The translations under genes and the position numbers were made by a program. From positions 89,887 to 153,886 of the forward strand of contig JAISGN010000002.1 of the NCBI GenBank assembly GCA_031263015.1: a stretch of 64,000 nt of DNA. Direction: 5' to 3'. Under the pieces are notes generated by a model. The model was not told where the DNA came from. It saw nothing but the letters and a program-made list of their open reading frames with translations, and searched no databases. Shown here in pieces: positions 7,873-16,600 of this stretch. How positions within the stretch are numbered: the stretch's first letter is position 1; each line of letters opens with the position of its first letter. Source of the DNA: Bacteroidales bacterium. GTDB lineage: Bacteria; Bacteroidota; Bacteroidia; Bacteroidales; P3.

Positions 7873-9420
7873 ATGAATATTGTCCTCAAAACAGCATTTC
7901 TCATCTCTTTTCTTGCAATCGGCACCTGTCTTACTGCACAAAAAGAAATTGAATACAAATCGGAATTCGGTAAAAAGATGCCTTCGTTGCCCGATGATTT
8001 GATTTTGACAAAGGATGTGGTCTTTAAGCATGAAGGAATGATGATGTATTGCGATTCTGCGGTCTTTAACAAAACAGAAAACAGGTTTAGCGCCTACGGA
8101 ATTATAGATATATTCATTGATGACACTATTCACCTGACGGGAGATGAGGTTTATTATGACGGAAATACCAAGATAGCCGAAATAATGGGCAAAACAGTTG
8201 TGTTGGAAGACGGAAAAACAACTCTGATATCCGATTATCTTGTTATGGAACGAATACCCAACACGGTAAGATATACAACCGGTGCTACGATTTATGACAA
8301 CAAAGACACAATGACAAGCATCACCGCAACGTATTTTATGAACGACAAGATTTTTAACTTCTTTGACCGGGTCAATATCAAGACTGCCGACTCGGATATC
8401 TTCGGAGATACTATTAATTACAATTCCAAAACAAATATTGCTTGGTGTTACGGTGCTACAACAATCGTTCAGCGCAAGGATTCAAGCGTTATCTACACCG
8501 AAAACGGACTTTACAACACCAAAACCAACTATTGCGAAAGTTATAAGGCTACAAGAATGAAGCAAAAAGGGCGTTTGACAACGGCGGATACTCTTTTCTA
8601 CGATTCCAAACTTCGTAACGGCGATGCTTTCGGCAACATTTACATCAACGACAGCACAAATCGGATGATTGGAACAGGCGATTACGCCAATATGACCACT
8701 ATTGATACGACAACAACAACATTTCTGACGGGTAATGCTTTGATTAAACAGGTTGAGGACAAGGATACGCTCTATTTTCACGCCGATACGCTAACTACTA
8801 TCAGCGATACGCTCAATCATTGTCAAGATATATTTGCCTATAATCAAGCAAAAATTTTCAGAAACGACTTTCAAGCGGCAGCGGAATTTGCTCATTACAA
8901 CATAAATGATTCTTTGCTTACGATGTTACTGCAGCCTGTGATGTGGAACGAAGACAATCAGATGACGGCAGACACAATTCAGATGTATTTTGTAGGAAAA
9001 AAGATTGACCGATTGGCTCTTTATCCCAATGCTATGGTGATTCAGGATGCCGATACGCTGTCTGATAACAGATATAATCAGATGTACGGACGCCGATTGA
9101 CCGCTTACTTTGAGAAAGGCAAGATAAAAGAGGCGGAAATTGAAGGAAACGCTCAATCAATCTACTATATGTGGGACGATAACAAAGATAAAACCCGCCG
9201 ATTGATAGGTATTAACATCGGTAATTCGTCAAAGATGAAAATATACTTTGAAAAGAGCAAAATCAAACGCCTTGTCGGAATAGATAAACCCGAATATACG
9301 CTTGACGATGAGGCAAGAGTTGCAAATGAAAAGCGATTTCTGCAAGGTTTTTCTTGGCAAGACGCCGACAGACCGAAGACTCCGTCTGACGTTTTCTCAC
9401 CTCGTAACATTAAAAACTAA
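7873..9420 (+). CDS. OstA-like (LptA/LptD-type) exported protein
   Basis: The annotated ATG at 7873 gives MNIVLKTAFLISFLAIGTCLTAQ, a good signal peptide. An upstream in-frame ATG at 7855 would add six residues ahead of it and is less likely. The body (about 515 residues) is built from short beta-strand repeats such as YCDSAVFNKTENRFSAYG and VYYDGNTKIAEIMGKTV. This is the OstA-like pattern of periplasmic LPS-transport proteins (beta-jellyroll of LptA/LptC and the LptD N-domain). It lacks the LptD C-terminal barrel. A role in moving LPS or other lipid across the periplasm is plausible from the fold but untested. Last gene of the 5846 operon, ahead of a bidirectional terminator. Confidence 0.85.
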   Translation: MNIVLKTAFLISFLAIGTCLTAQKEIEYKSEFGKKMPSLPDDLILTKDVVFKHEGMMMYCDSAVFNKTENRFSAYGIIDIFIDDTIHLTGDEVYYDGNTKIAEIMGKTVVLEDGKTTLISDYLVMERIPNTVRYTTGATIYDNKDTMTSITATYFMNDKIFNFFDRVNIKTADSDIFGDTINYNSKTNIAWCYGATTIVQRKDSSVIYTENGLYNTKTNYCESYKATRMKQKGRLTTADTLFYDSKLRNGDAFGNIYINDSTNRMIGTGDYANMTTIDTTTTTFLTGNALIKQVEDKDTLYFHADTLTTISDTLNHCQDIFAYNQAKIFRNDFQAAAEFAHYNINDSLLTMLLQPVMWNEDNQMTADTIQMYFVGKKIDRLALYPNAMVIQDADTLSDNRYNQMYGRRLTAYFEKGKIKEAEIEGNAQSIYYMWDDNKDKTRRLIGINIGNSSKMKIYFEKSKIKRLVGIDKPEYTLDDEARVANEKRFLQGFSWQDADRPKTPSDVFSPRNIKN

Positions 9421-9465
9421 GAACCATCAGCCGAAAACTTACATCAATTTTTTCAAACAAAAAAA

Positions 9466-9489
9466 CAGGGAGATGTTTCTTCCTCCCTG
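9466..9489. terminator. Bidirectional terminator between the OstA-like gene and pfp
   Basis: Stem CAGGGAG / CTCCCTG with a 10-base loop, A-rich on the left and T-rich on the right. It lies between two convergent genes and could serve both. Confidence 0.75.
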
Positions 9490-9536
9490 AAATTTTAAAT
9501 CTGAAATAATAAAAATATTATTTGTTCTTAACAATG

Positions 9537-10775
9537 CTATTCTTCGGGAATAACAACCGGAAAGTCGTAATCAAAATCATCATAGCAAGGTTCGCCGATT
9601 ATTCTTTTGAGAAAATCCATATACATCGGCGTAAAGCGGAACGTATTCTCATCAAAGTATTCGGCAGGAAGAGGTCTGTTGCCTATAGAACCCATATCTA
9701 TGGAAGAACAATTAAATTCCTCTAATTCCTGATAAGTACATACCTTATTCAAAACAGGCATCTGCCCATACTGCTCTCGTAACAACAAATCAACAACTTT
9801 ATCGGCAAGCGTCTGAGTAAGTCTGCGGTCATATTCACAGCACATGCCGCCACGCGGATAATAACCTGTGATTTGGGAACGGGCATCTATCTTCAGCTTA
9901 TTTGCTATCTCGGACGCAATAAGACCACTTATTCCGCCCAAACGTGCATGTCCGTACTCATCAAGTTCATTTGACGCATTAATAACTTCACTCATGCCCG
10001 TCTGGTCATTATACCACCTGACGCCTTCCGATACCGGAATGATTAATGTTTTTTTCGGGCTGCTGAGATATGTTTCCCGCACACGCTCAAGAAAGAAGTC
10101 TTTTCTCTGTTTTGTCATCTCTACCTCAGGCACAAGACATATATCTCCCGAACCAAACACCCCTGCTCCGGTAAGCCATCCCGCATCTCTGCCCATTACC
10201 TCCATCACCATAATCCTTGAATGGCTCTCGGCAGTTGTTTTTAAACGTGAAGCAAACTCTGCTATCCCTTTGGCAGCTGTTGGAAAGCCCGGACAGATAA
10301 CAGCATCTATCGTTTTGTTTTCAAATGTGTGCCATGTCTTTGTGCGTAAATCGTTGTCTATTGTCTTAGGAAAACCTATTACGGGTATGCCTTCCTGCTC
10401 GTAAAGCCTCTTTGCCGCTCCGTTTGTATCATCTCCGCCGATTGTAACCAACACATCTATCTTGTAACGTTGCAAATTGCGCAACACTTGCGGCACTCTG
10501 TCTTCGGGATTCTTCTGAGAAGGGAACGGATTGGTTCTCGATGACCTCAAAGCCGTACCTCCATACAATCCGTTATAAGTTTGTTCGGACAAATCCACAA
10601 TATCGCCGTCTCCAAGCAAGCCTTTCCATCCCTGACGTATGCCATAGACTTTAAAACCCAACATTGAGGCACGATTTCTTACCGCTTCAATACTTGAATT
10701 GATTGCAGGAGTATCACCTCCTCCGCTAAGGATTGCTATTGTCTTTCCTTTGAATAACTTATGTTCTCTCATCAT
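9537..10775 (-). CDS. pfp: Phosphofructokinase, probably pyrophosphate-dependent
   Basis: Phosphorylates fructose 6-phosphate at C1 in glycolysis. At 412 residues it belongs to the longer PFK groups rather than the ~320-residue PfkA type. Residues 113-116 are GGDD, where ATP enzymes have GGDG; the Asp blocks ATP and is a mark of PPi-dependent enzymes. Residues 136-142 are PKTIDND, with the Lys typical of PPi use instead of Gly. The substrate-binding MEVMGRDAGWL motif is present. This makes a reversible PPi-PFK likely. Single gene; the -7 element is at 10796-10803. Confidence 0.9.
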   Translation of the reverse strand: MMREHKLFKGKTIAILSGGGDTPAINSSIEAVRNRASMLGFKVYGIRQGWKGLLGDGDIVDLSEQTYNGLYGGTALRSSRTNPFPSQKNPEDRVPQVLRNLQRYKIDVLVTIGGDDTNGAAKRLYEQEGIPVIGFPKTIDNDLRTKTWHTFENKTIDAVICPGFPTAAKGIAEFASRLKTTAESHSRIMVMEVMGRDAGWLTGAGVFGSGDICLVPEVEMTKQRKDFFLERVRETYLSSPKKTLIIPVSEGVRWYNDQTGMSEVINASNELDEYGHARLGGISGLIASEIANKLKIDARSQITGYYPRGGMCCEYDRRLTQTLADKVVDLLLREQYGQMPVLNKVCTYQELEEFNCSSIDMGSIGNRPLPAEYFDENTFRFTPMYMDFLKRIIGEPCYDDFDYDFPVVIPEE

Positions 10776-10795
10776 TATTATGTATTTTGGAACTG

Positions 10796-10803
10796 CAAAA
10801 GTA
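10796..10803 (-). promoter_or_regulatory. -7 promoter element of pfp
   Basis: The minus strand reads TACTTTTG, 20 bases before the start codon. Confidence 0.55.
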
Positions 10804-10870
10804 CAACTTTTCTATGACACAGCCATACTTCCTATAAATTACGCAAAGACAAGCAAAAACGGCTTAATAT

Positions 10871-11701
10871 TTAGTTCGGAATAACATCAAAGTTATCAAA
10901 CGGCTCATCATCCGTCAGAATATTGCCGCTATCGTAATCAATACCATAATAAGACTTGTCTTCGCCCTTTGTAGCGTTGAATACATATTTATTAAGCAGC
11001 AGATTATAGAAATAGATTGCCGAATTCTTAGCCGTAATGCAAGCAATGCTGTATGCATCGTTAGGATTGATGCGAGTGATATGATATTTCACAACAGCCT
11101 TATCATTATTGTAGGTTATGTTTCCCTGCAAGCCGTCCGTTATTACTTCATTTGAAAACAGCGTCAGCCTGTTTGCCGTATCTTTTTCATCATAAAAAAA
11201 CCACGCATTGAAACTTACGCCGTTCAAAGGCACACGATAACTATACGCTTTGCCGTTTTCATCACTCCAAATGCTATCCTGAGTAACAAATTCCTCCACT
11301 TCCAACTGGGCAATGTTCAAAGTATGCCGTCCGGACGAAAGACTATCGGGCAATTCGCTCGCTTTGACGGGCACAACCTTCAATCCCATATTTTCCAATT
11401 CGGCAATCAATGTGCTCTTAAACTGACTTATTATAATGGAATCGGATATCTTGCCGTCAATACGCACATATCTCTCCATCAAACTATCATATACATGCGC
11501 ATCATAGTCTTTCAGTTCATTAAGTTGAGCCATTGCATCATTGGAATAAAGCAACGTGTCGGTCGTTACCAGATAAACAACGTCCTGAGTAAGGGAATCA
11601 TATTGTCTTAGTGCGAAATCTTTTGCTGCCTGTTGCGAAAGGGCACTGCCAACGCTCATTACACCGCATAAGAATAGTATAAAAAACTTTTTTGTGTTCA
11701 T
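10871..11701 (-). CDS. Exported protein of unknown function
   Basis: The start was set at 11701, giving MNTKKFFILFLCGVMSVGSALSQ, a clear signal peptide. A longer open frame to 11857 runs into folA and would hide the signal, so it was rejected. The mature protein of about 250 residues is acidic, with many Asp/Ser residues, a helical section (about 20-90) and a beta-rich second half. I do not recognise a family. The TATCTTTG at 11724-11731 sits 22 bases upstream, so it can be transcribed separately from folA. Confidence 0.75.
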   Translation of the reverse strand: MNTKKFFILFLCGVMSVGSALSQQAAKDFALRQYDSLTQDVVYLVTTDTLLYSNDAMAQLNELKDYDAHVYDSLMERYVRIDGKISDSIIISQFKSTLIAELENMGLKVVPVKASELPDSLSSGRHTLNIAQLEVEEFVTQDSIWSDENGKAYSYRVPLNGVSFNAWFFYDEKDTANRLTLFSNEVITDGLQGNITYNNDKAVVKYHITRINPNDAYSIACITAKNSAIYFYNLLLNKYVFNATKGEDKSYYGIDYDSGNILTDDEPFDNFDVIPN

Positions 11702-11723
11702 AAAAGCATTGTTTTTCTTGATG

Positions 11724-11731
11724 CAAAGATA
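11724..11731 (-). promoter_or_regulatory. -7 promoter element of the 10871-11701 gene
   Basis: The minus strand reads TATCTTTG, 22 bases before the chosen start at 11701. It supports this start over the longer frame. Confidence 0.6.
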
Positions 11732-11762
11732 GTCATTTATTTTTATGTCAATGCAAAATCTG

Positions 11763-12254
11763 CTAACGGCGTTTGTAAATCTCAAACCGATACCGCAAAT
11801 TATTGTTTGCGTCCGTAAAAATCTCGCTTGACGACTCCAATTCAAAGTCCTGCTCATCTATAATGGGGAAAAACGTATCCGCATCAAAGTCCGCATACAC
11901 CTTTGTCAAGTAAATACGATTGCAAAACGGCATAAACTGCTCATAAACCTTGCCTCCGCCGATACAAAACGCTGTTTCGTCATCACCAATCATTGCAAGA
12001 GCAGCCTCAAATGAAGTTACAATTTGAGCATCTTTGGCTTCAAAATTTGCATTGCTCGTTATCACTATGTTGCGGCGATGTTTCAACGGCTTAAAAGGCA
12101 GACTCTCCCACGTCTTTCGTCCCATTATGACGGTGGAATTAAGGGTCGTTGCCTTGAAATAGCGTAAATCCTCGCCGATATGCCACAACAGATTGCCCTT
12201 ATCCCCTATCGCTCCATTGTTTGCAACGGCTACTATGATGTTAATGCTTTTCAT
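11763..12254 (-). CDS. folA: Dihydrofolate reductase
   Basis: Reduces dihydrofolate to tetrahydrofolate with NADPH, regenerating the cofactor oxidised by ThyA. The start at 12254 gives MKSINIIVAVANNGAIG, the normal DHFR N-terminus; the open frame extends 14 residues further but overlaps thyA. Seen: LLWHIGEDLRYFK (substrate site), VIMGRKTWESLP (NADPH site) and FCIGGGKVYEQFMP (nucleotide-binding GG). The length of 163 residues is typical. It lies 5 bases after thyA, forming purD-thyA-folA. Confidence 0.96.
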   Translation of the reverse strand: MKSINIIVAVANNGAIGDKGNLLWHIGEDLRYFKATTLNSTVIMGRKTWESLPFKPLKHRRNIVITSNANFEAKDAQIVTSFEAALAMIGDDETAFCIGGGKVYEQFMPFCNRIYLTKVYADFDADTFFPIIDEQDFELESSSEIFTDANNNLRYRFEIYKRR

Positions 12255-12259
12255 GAAAT

Positions 12260-13054
12260 TTATACTGCGACTTCGGCTTTTATATGCGGATGACACTGAT
12301 AGTTTATCAACTCTATGTCCTCAAATGTGAAGTCAAAAATGTTTGTTATCTCACTATTGAGTTTCAATTCGGGCAAAGGATAAGGCGTTCTGGTCAATTG
12401 CAGTTTTGCTTGCTCAATATGGTTGCTGTAAATGTGAGCATCGCCCAGCGTATGCACAAAATCGCCGACCGAAAGCCCGCAAACCTGTGCCATCATTTGA
12501 GTAAGCAGTGCGTAAGAGGCAATATTGAACGGCACTCCCAAGAAAATGTCCGCCGAACGTTGATATAACTGACACGAAAGTTTGCCTTGCGATACGTAAA
12601 ACTGAAAAAGAATGTGGCAAGGGGGCAAAGCCATCCTGTCAATCTCTGCTACATTCCACGCATTTACCAAAAGGCGGCGGGAATCCGGCGTTTGCTTTAT
12701 TGCCTGTATCACATCGCTAATCTGGTCTATCGTTTTGCCGTCGGCAGAGCTCCAACTACGCCATTGTTTGCCGTAAATAGGACCCAGTTCGCCGCTTTCG
12801 TCCGCCCATTCGTCCCAAATACTGACGTTATGCTTGTGAAGATAATCCAGATTGGTCTCTCCGCGCAAGAACCATAAGAGTTCATAGAATATAGACCTCG
12901 TATGGAGTTTCTTTGTCGTCAGAAGAGGGAAACCTTTGCTCAAATCAAACCGCATTTGGTAACCAAAGATTGACTTAGTGCCTGTTCCCGTTCTGTCCTC
13001 TTTTTGATTGCCTTCGTCAAGGACTTTTTTCAGCAAATCCAAATATTGTTTCAT
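12260..13054 (-). CDS. thyA: Thymidylate synthase
   Basis: Methylates dUMP to dTMP with methylene-tetrahydrofolate, releasing dihydrofolate that the next gene product (FolA) recycles. The 264 residues match the short ThyA type. The dUMP-phosphate loop [13 protein letters not shown] is at about 20-32, the catalytic Cys is in [13 protein letters not shown], and [17 protein letters not shown] follows. The ATG overlaps the purD stop in an ATGA arrangement (13051-13054), implying translational coupling. Confidence 0.97.
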   Translation of the reverse strand: MKQYLDLLKKVLDEGNQKEDRTGTGTKSIFGYQMRFDLSKGFPLLTTKKLHTRSIFYELLWFLRGETNLDYLHKHNVSIWDEWADESGELGPIYGKQWRSWSSADGKTIDQISDVIQAIKQTPDSRRLLVNAWNVAEIDRMALPPCHILFQFYVSQGKLSCQLYQRSADIFLGVPFNIASYALLTQMMAQVCGLSVGDFVHTLGDAHIYSNHIEQAKLQLTRTPYPLPELKLNSEITNIFDFTFEDIELINYQCHPHIKAEVAV

Positions 13055-14325
13055 AACAGGTCTTTCCCTATATCACGGCGATAATACGCCCCTTCAAATT
13101 TTATTCTTCCCACATTACGGTAGCATTTGTCCATTGCATCGTACTGATTGTTGCCAAAACAGGTTACAGCTAAGACTCTGCCGCCGTTAGTCAGCACATC
13201 GCCGTCCTCATTCTCCATTGTGCCGGCGTGAAACAGCAAACAATCTTCCGTGTTTTCAAATCCCGTTATCACCTTACCTTTTTCATACGCCTGCGGATAG
13301 CCTTTGGACACCATCATAACGCATACCGCATAGCGGGAATCTATTTCCAGTTCATATTTGTCAAGTTTCTGTTTGCTCACTGCTTCAAAGGCTTCAACAA
13401 TATCCGACTTTATGCGGGGGAAAACAACTTCCGTCTCCGGATCTCCCATCCTTACGTTGTATTCAATGACGTAAGGCTCGCCGCCAACATTCATTAAACC
13501 GATGAAAATGAAGCCCCGATAGTCTATTTGCTCATTTCGCAAACCTTCTATGGTCGGTTTGATGATGCGTTGCTCCACTTTATCCCTAAATTCTTTGGTT
13601 ACAAACTTCACAGGTGAGACACTGCCCATTCCTCCTGTGTTAAGACCGGTGTCTTGTTCGCCAATACGTTTATAATCTTTGGCTTCGGGAAGTATTTTGT
13701 AACTTTTGCCGTCCGTAAGCACAAACATACTGCATTCAATACCTTGCAAGAACTCCTCAATAACAACTTTCCCGCCCGCAGAACCAAACTTCCCGTCAAA
13801 GAGCATTGATTTCAATTCAGCCTTTGCCTCTTCCAAATCATTAATAATAAGTACGCCTTTGCCGGAAGCAAGTCCGTCCGCCTTCAACACAAAGGGCGGC
13901 GTCATGGTCTGCAAGAACGCTGCTCCGTCATCAAATGTCGCTTTGGTAAAACTTTGATAGCGAGCCGTAGGAATATGATTGCGTTCCATGAAAGCCTTTG
14001 CAAAATCCTTACTGCCTTCCAACATCGCTCCCTTTTGAGAAGGGGCTATGACGATAACATCTTTCAGCGCCCTGTCATCAGCAAAGAAATCGGCAATACC
14101 ATCAACCAGCGGCTGCTCAGGTCCTACTACGACCATCTTTACTTTGTTCGCTATGACGAAATCACGTATGGCTTCAAAACTATCTCCTATTGCCGCATTG
14201 TTAGCAAATTCCGCCGTCCCGCAATTGCCCGGAGAGACGAATAAACGCCCCGTTCGTTTGCTGCGAACAATCTTCTCTGCAATTGCATTCTCTCTTCCGC
14301 CTTGTCCAATGAGCAATATATTCAT
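13051..14325 (-). CDS. purD: Phosphoribosylamine-glycine ligase (GARS)
   Basis: Second step of purine synthesis: joins phosphoribosylamine and glycine with ATP. It is an ATP-grasp enzyme of 424 residues (usual length). Seen: N-terminal [32 protein letters not shown], the ATP-grasp segment [15 protein letters not shown], and the metal-binding [11 protein letters not shown]. First gene of the purD-thyA-folA operon, joining purine and one-carbon/dTMP functions. Its promoter sits at the left end of the large inverted array at 14388-15020. Confidence 0.97.
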   Translation of the reverse strand: MNILLIGQGGRENAIAEKIVRSKRTGRLFVSPGNCGTAEFANNAAIGDSFEAIRDFVIANKVKMVVVGPEQPLVDGIADFFADDRALKDVIVIAPSQKGAMLEGSKDFAKAFMERNHIPTARYQSFTKATFDDGAAFLQTMTPPFVLKADGLASGKGVLIINDLEEAKAELKSMLFDGKFGSAGGKVVIEEFLQGIECSMFVLTDGKSYKILPEAKDYKRIGEQDTGLNTGGMGSVSPVKFVTKEFRDKVEQRIIKPTIEGLRNEQIDYRGFIFIGLMNVGGEPYVIEYNVRMGDPETEVVFPRIKSDIVEAFEAVSKQKLDKYELEIDSRYAVCVMMVSKGYPQAYEKGKVITGFENTEDCLLFHAGTMENEDGDVLTNGGRVLAVTCFGNNQYDAMDKCYRNVGRIKFEGAYYRRDIGKDLL

Positions 14326-14356
14326 AGAAATTAGGTTTTATCGGTCAATAAGCCTG

Positions 14357-14364
14357 CAAAATTA
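14357..14364 (-). promoter_or_regulatory. -7 promoter element of purD operon
   Basis: The minus strand reads TAATTTTG, 31 bases upstream of the purD ATG and immediately next to the left end of the 14388-15020 repeat region. Confidence 0.5.
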
Positions 14365-14592
14365 CAACTTTTTTTTGACTCCGACAACGCAAAAGTGCGT
14401 ATCGCACTGACATTATTTGCTTCCGCACCGATATTATTTGCGCATACAGCAATAATATCAAGGCATACCACAACATTATCAAGGCATACCACAATAAAAT
14501 CAAGGCATACAGCAGCAAAACTTGCTTTTATGGGCATACAACCAAATAATATCGGTGCGATACGCACTTTCATTCATCCAAAATCAAGTAAT

Positions 14593-14731
14593 ATTCATCT
14601 GTAATTTGATTTGGTTGGGTGAAACATCGTATGTTTTCGGTCAAAACATCGTATGTTTCGGGGCAAAACATCGTATGTTTCGGGCAGAAACATCGTATGT
14701 TTCACCCAACCTTATTTGATTACAGATGAAC
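14593..14731. repeat. Central inverted repeat enclosing four 22-bp palindromic units
   Basis: The inverted arms are 14593-14627 and 14697-14731; both read ATTCATCTGTAAT or GTTCATCTGTAAT outward and GGTTGGGTGAAACAT inward. Between and overlapping them, AAACATCGTATGTTT occurs four times, at 14622, 14644, 14666 and 14688, exactly 22 bases apart. Each core is an interrupted palindrome (AAACAT / ATGTTT). Confidence 0.95.
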
Positions 14732-15010
14732 CAAATCAAATTCTGCGGGAATAAAAGCAAGTTTTAGATGAATATTCCTTGCTTTTGCTGCCGTATGCCC
14801 TGCTTTTGATGTTGTATGCCCTGCTTTTGCTGTGGTATGCCCTGATAATGATGTGGTATTCGTTGGTGTTGGGGCGGTATTCGTTGATATTGGTAATTTT
14901 TTATCTAATTTTGCAATTGCGGAAGCAAGAAATATCAGTACGATACGTACTTTTGCAAATGCGGAAGCAAGTATTATCAGTGCGATACGCACTAATATCG
15001 GTGCGATACG

Positions 15011-15018
15011 TACTTTTG
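15011..15018 (+). promoter_or_regulatory. -7 promoter element of nadE inside the last repeat unit
   Basis: TACTTTTG, 26 bases before the nadE ATG, formed by the end of the last 21-base unit. An identical TACTTTTG lies 63 bases (three units) upstream at 14948-14955, so the array carries at least two potential start sites. Confidence 0.6.
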
Positions 15019-15044
15019 CATAATTAATATAAAGAAACAAAGAA

Positions 15045-16580
15045 ATGAAGGTAGCAATTGCTCAAACGAACTCAAAAATCGGTGATTTTAACGCTAATGT
15101 TGAAAAAATAAAAGGAGTTTTAAGCCAAGCCAATGCTGATGTTATAACCATATTCCCTGAGTTGGCGGTCAGCGGAGGTCCTTTGCTGGATATGGTGTCT
15201 TATAATGACGTGTGCAAAGGGGCTTCGCAGGCGGCGGAAAGGCTTTGTGAGGAAGGCAAATCCTGCATTGTGGGTATGCCTGTGAGCGATGGCGTGAATG
15301 TTTTCAACTCTCTGGCGTTTATTGTCAAAGGCAAACCGACGGATGTGGCGACTAAGAAGAACCTTACTTGCTTTGACCGCTCTTTTGCTTGCGGTAACGG
15401 CTTTGAAATCACGCAATATGAGGACAAAACGATTGCTTTCGGATTTGAAACCGACTTTGAGGACTTTGTTGCCAAAGGACAGAAGGCTGATGTGGTGATT
15501 TGCGTTGCCAATAGCGTGTTTGAAGTCAATAAACAGCAGCAAACGATTAACAGAATGATACCTCTGGTTCGCAAGGCAGGCATTAAATTTATTTATGTCA
15601 ATCGTTGCGGCGGCGAAGGGAGGTTTGTGTTCAACGGAGGCTCGTTTGTACTTAATGAAAAGGGCATTCTGTGCGATGAACTCTCGTTGCTGGACGAGCA
15701 AACGAAGTTTTTGGACACCGAAACCTTAAAAACCTTCACTCAAAACCCGCTCTGCAAAATTGAAAAGATGTATAAAGCCATCCAAATAGGCATCAGGGAC
15801 TATTTTGCGAAGAATGGCGTCGCCAAAGCAGTAATCGGCTTGAGCGGAGGCATAGATTCGGCTCTTGTTGCGGCTCTTGCTGTTGATGCTTTGGGCAAAG
15901 AGAACGTTATTGGCGTGCTTATGCCGAGCGAATTCTCAACAGACCACAGCGTAAAGGACGCTTTGGATTTGGCAAACAACCTTTGCATAAAACATTACCT
16001 CATTCCCATAAAGCCGTTGTACGATTCGGCGCTGCAATCGCTTGATGAAATTTTCGCAAACACCCAAAGAGGTTTGGCAGAAGAAAACATACAGGCACGC
16101 TTACGCTGTATGGTGCTGATGGGAGTTGCGAACAAAACCGGCAGTCTTCTTTTGAACACATCCAATAAGAGCGAAGCGGCTGTCGGATACGGCACTCTGT
16201 ACGGCGATACGAGCGGTGGCATCGGTGCAATAGGCGATATGTTTAAGGAAGAGATATGGCAGATGGCTCGATGGATGAATCGCAACGGCGTTGTGATACC
16301 TGAAAACTCCATAACCAAAGAACCCTCCGCCGAATTGAGCTACGGACAGAAGGATACGGACTCTCTGCCCGATTATGCGGTGTTGGATAAGATTCTTGCC
16401 TTGCATTTGGAGAGCAGAATGAGCAAAGAGCAGATTGTTGCTGCGGGTTATGACGACAAAACGACCGAAAAAGTGCTGCAAATGGTCAAAAGAAACGAAT
16501 GGAAGAGGCATCAATGCTGCCCTTGCATCAAATTATCGTCATCGACGTTCGGAATAGACCGCCTGATGCCGATTTCGTAA
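15045..16580 (+). CDS. nadE: NAD+ synthase with nitrilase-like N-domain lacking the catalytic Cys
   Basis: Final step of NAD synthesis: amidation of deamido-NAD+. The N-terminal nitrilase-fold domain is at about 1-215 and the synthetase domain at about 235-511. The synthetase ATP-pyrophosphatase loop is intact (SGGIDS at 267-272), as are MPSEFSTDHSV and LNTSNKSEAAVGYGT. In the glutaminase domain Glu39 (FPELA) and Lys104/105 are present. The segment that should read ICED(L/I)W is instead IAFGFETDFED at 130-140, so the nucleophilic Cys appears replaced, probably by Glu135. The enzyme may therefore use free ammonia or another ammonia donor. The length of 511 is slightly short for the family (540-550). 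Confidence 0.93.
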   Translation: MKVAIAQTNSKIGDFNANVEKIKGVLSQANADVITIFPELAVSGGPLLDMVSYNDVCKGASQAAERLCEEGKSCIVGMPVSDGVNVFNSLAFIVKGKPTDVATKKNLTCFDRSFACGNGFEITQYEDKTIAFGFETDFEDFVAKGQKADVVICVANSVFEVNKQQQTINRMIPLVRKAGIKFIYVNRCGGEGRFVFNGGSFVLNEKGILCDELSLLDEQTKFLDTETLKTFTQNPLCKIEKMYKAIQIGIRDYFAKNGVAKAVIGLSGGIDSALVAALAVDALGKENVIGVLMPSEFSTDHSVKDALDLANNLCIKHYLIPIKPLYDSALQSLDEIFANTQRGLAEENIQARLRCMVLMGVANKTGSLLLNTSNKSEAAVGYGTLYGDTSGGIGAIGDMFKEEIWQMARWMNRNGVVIPENSITKEPSAELSYGQKDTDSLPDYAVLDKILALHLESRMSKEQIVAAGYDDKTTEKVLQMVKRNEWKRHQCCPCIKLSSSTFGIDRLMPIS

Positions 16581-16600
16581 CCATATATTAAGGTATCAGT

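Larger units (their letters stand above)
14388..15020. repeat. Mirror-symmetric 21/22-bp repeat region (locus B)
   Basis: This fills the 719-base gap between divergent purD and nadE. The right arm can be parsed into eleven consecutive 21-base units starting at 14787, 14808, 14829, 14850, 14871, 14892, 14913, 14934, 14955, 14976 and 14997. They contain GTATGCC, GCGGAAGCAA and GTGCGATACGCAC-type cores. The left arm (14388-14580) carries the reverse complement of the same motifs (GGCATAC, TTGCTTCCGCA, GTGCGTATCGCAC), also at 21-base spacing. The middle holds four 22-base units between inverted 35-base flanks. Confidence 0.92.

Noticed and set aside
10871..11857. Longer version of the exported-protein gene starting at 11857
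   Set aside because: The extra 52 residues overlap folA, lack a signal peptide and lie upstream of a good -7 element at 11724.
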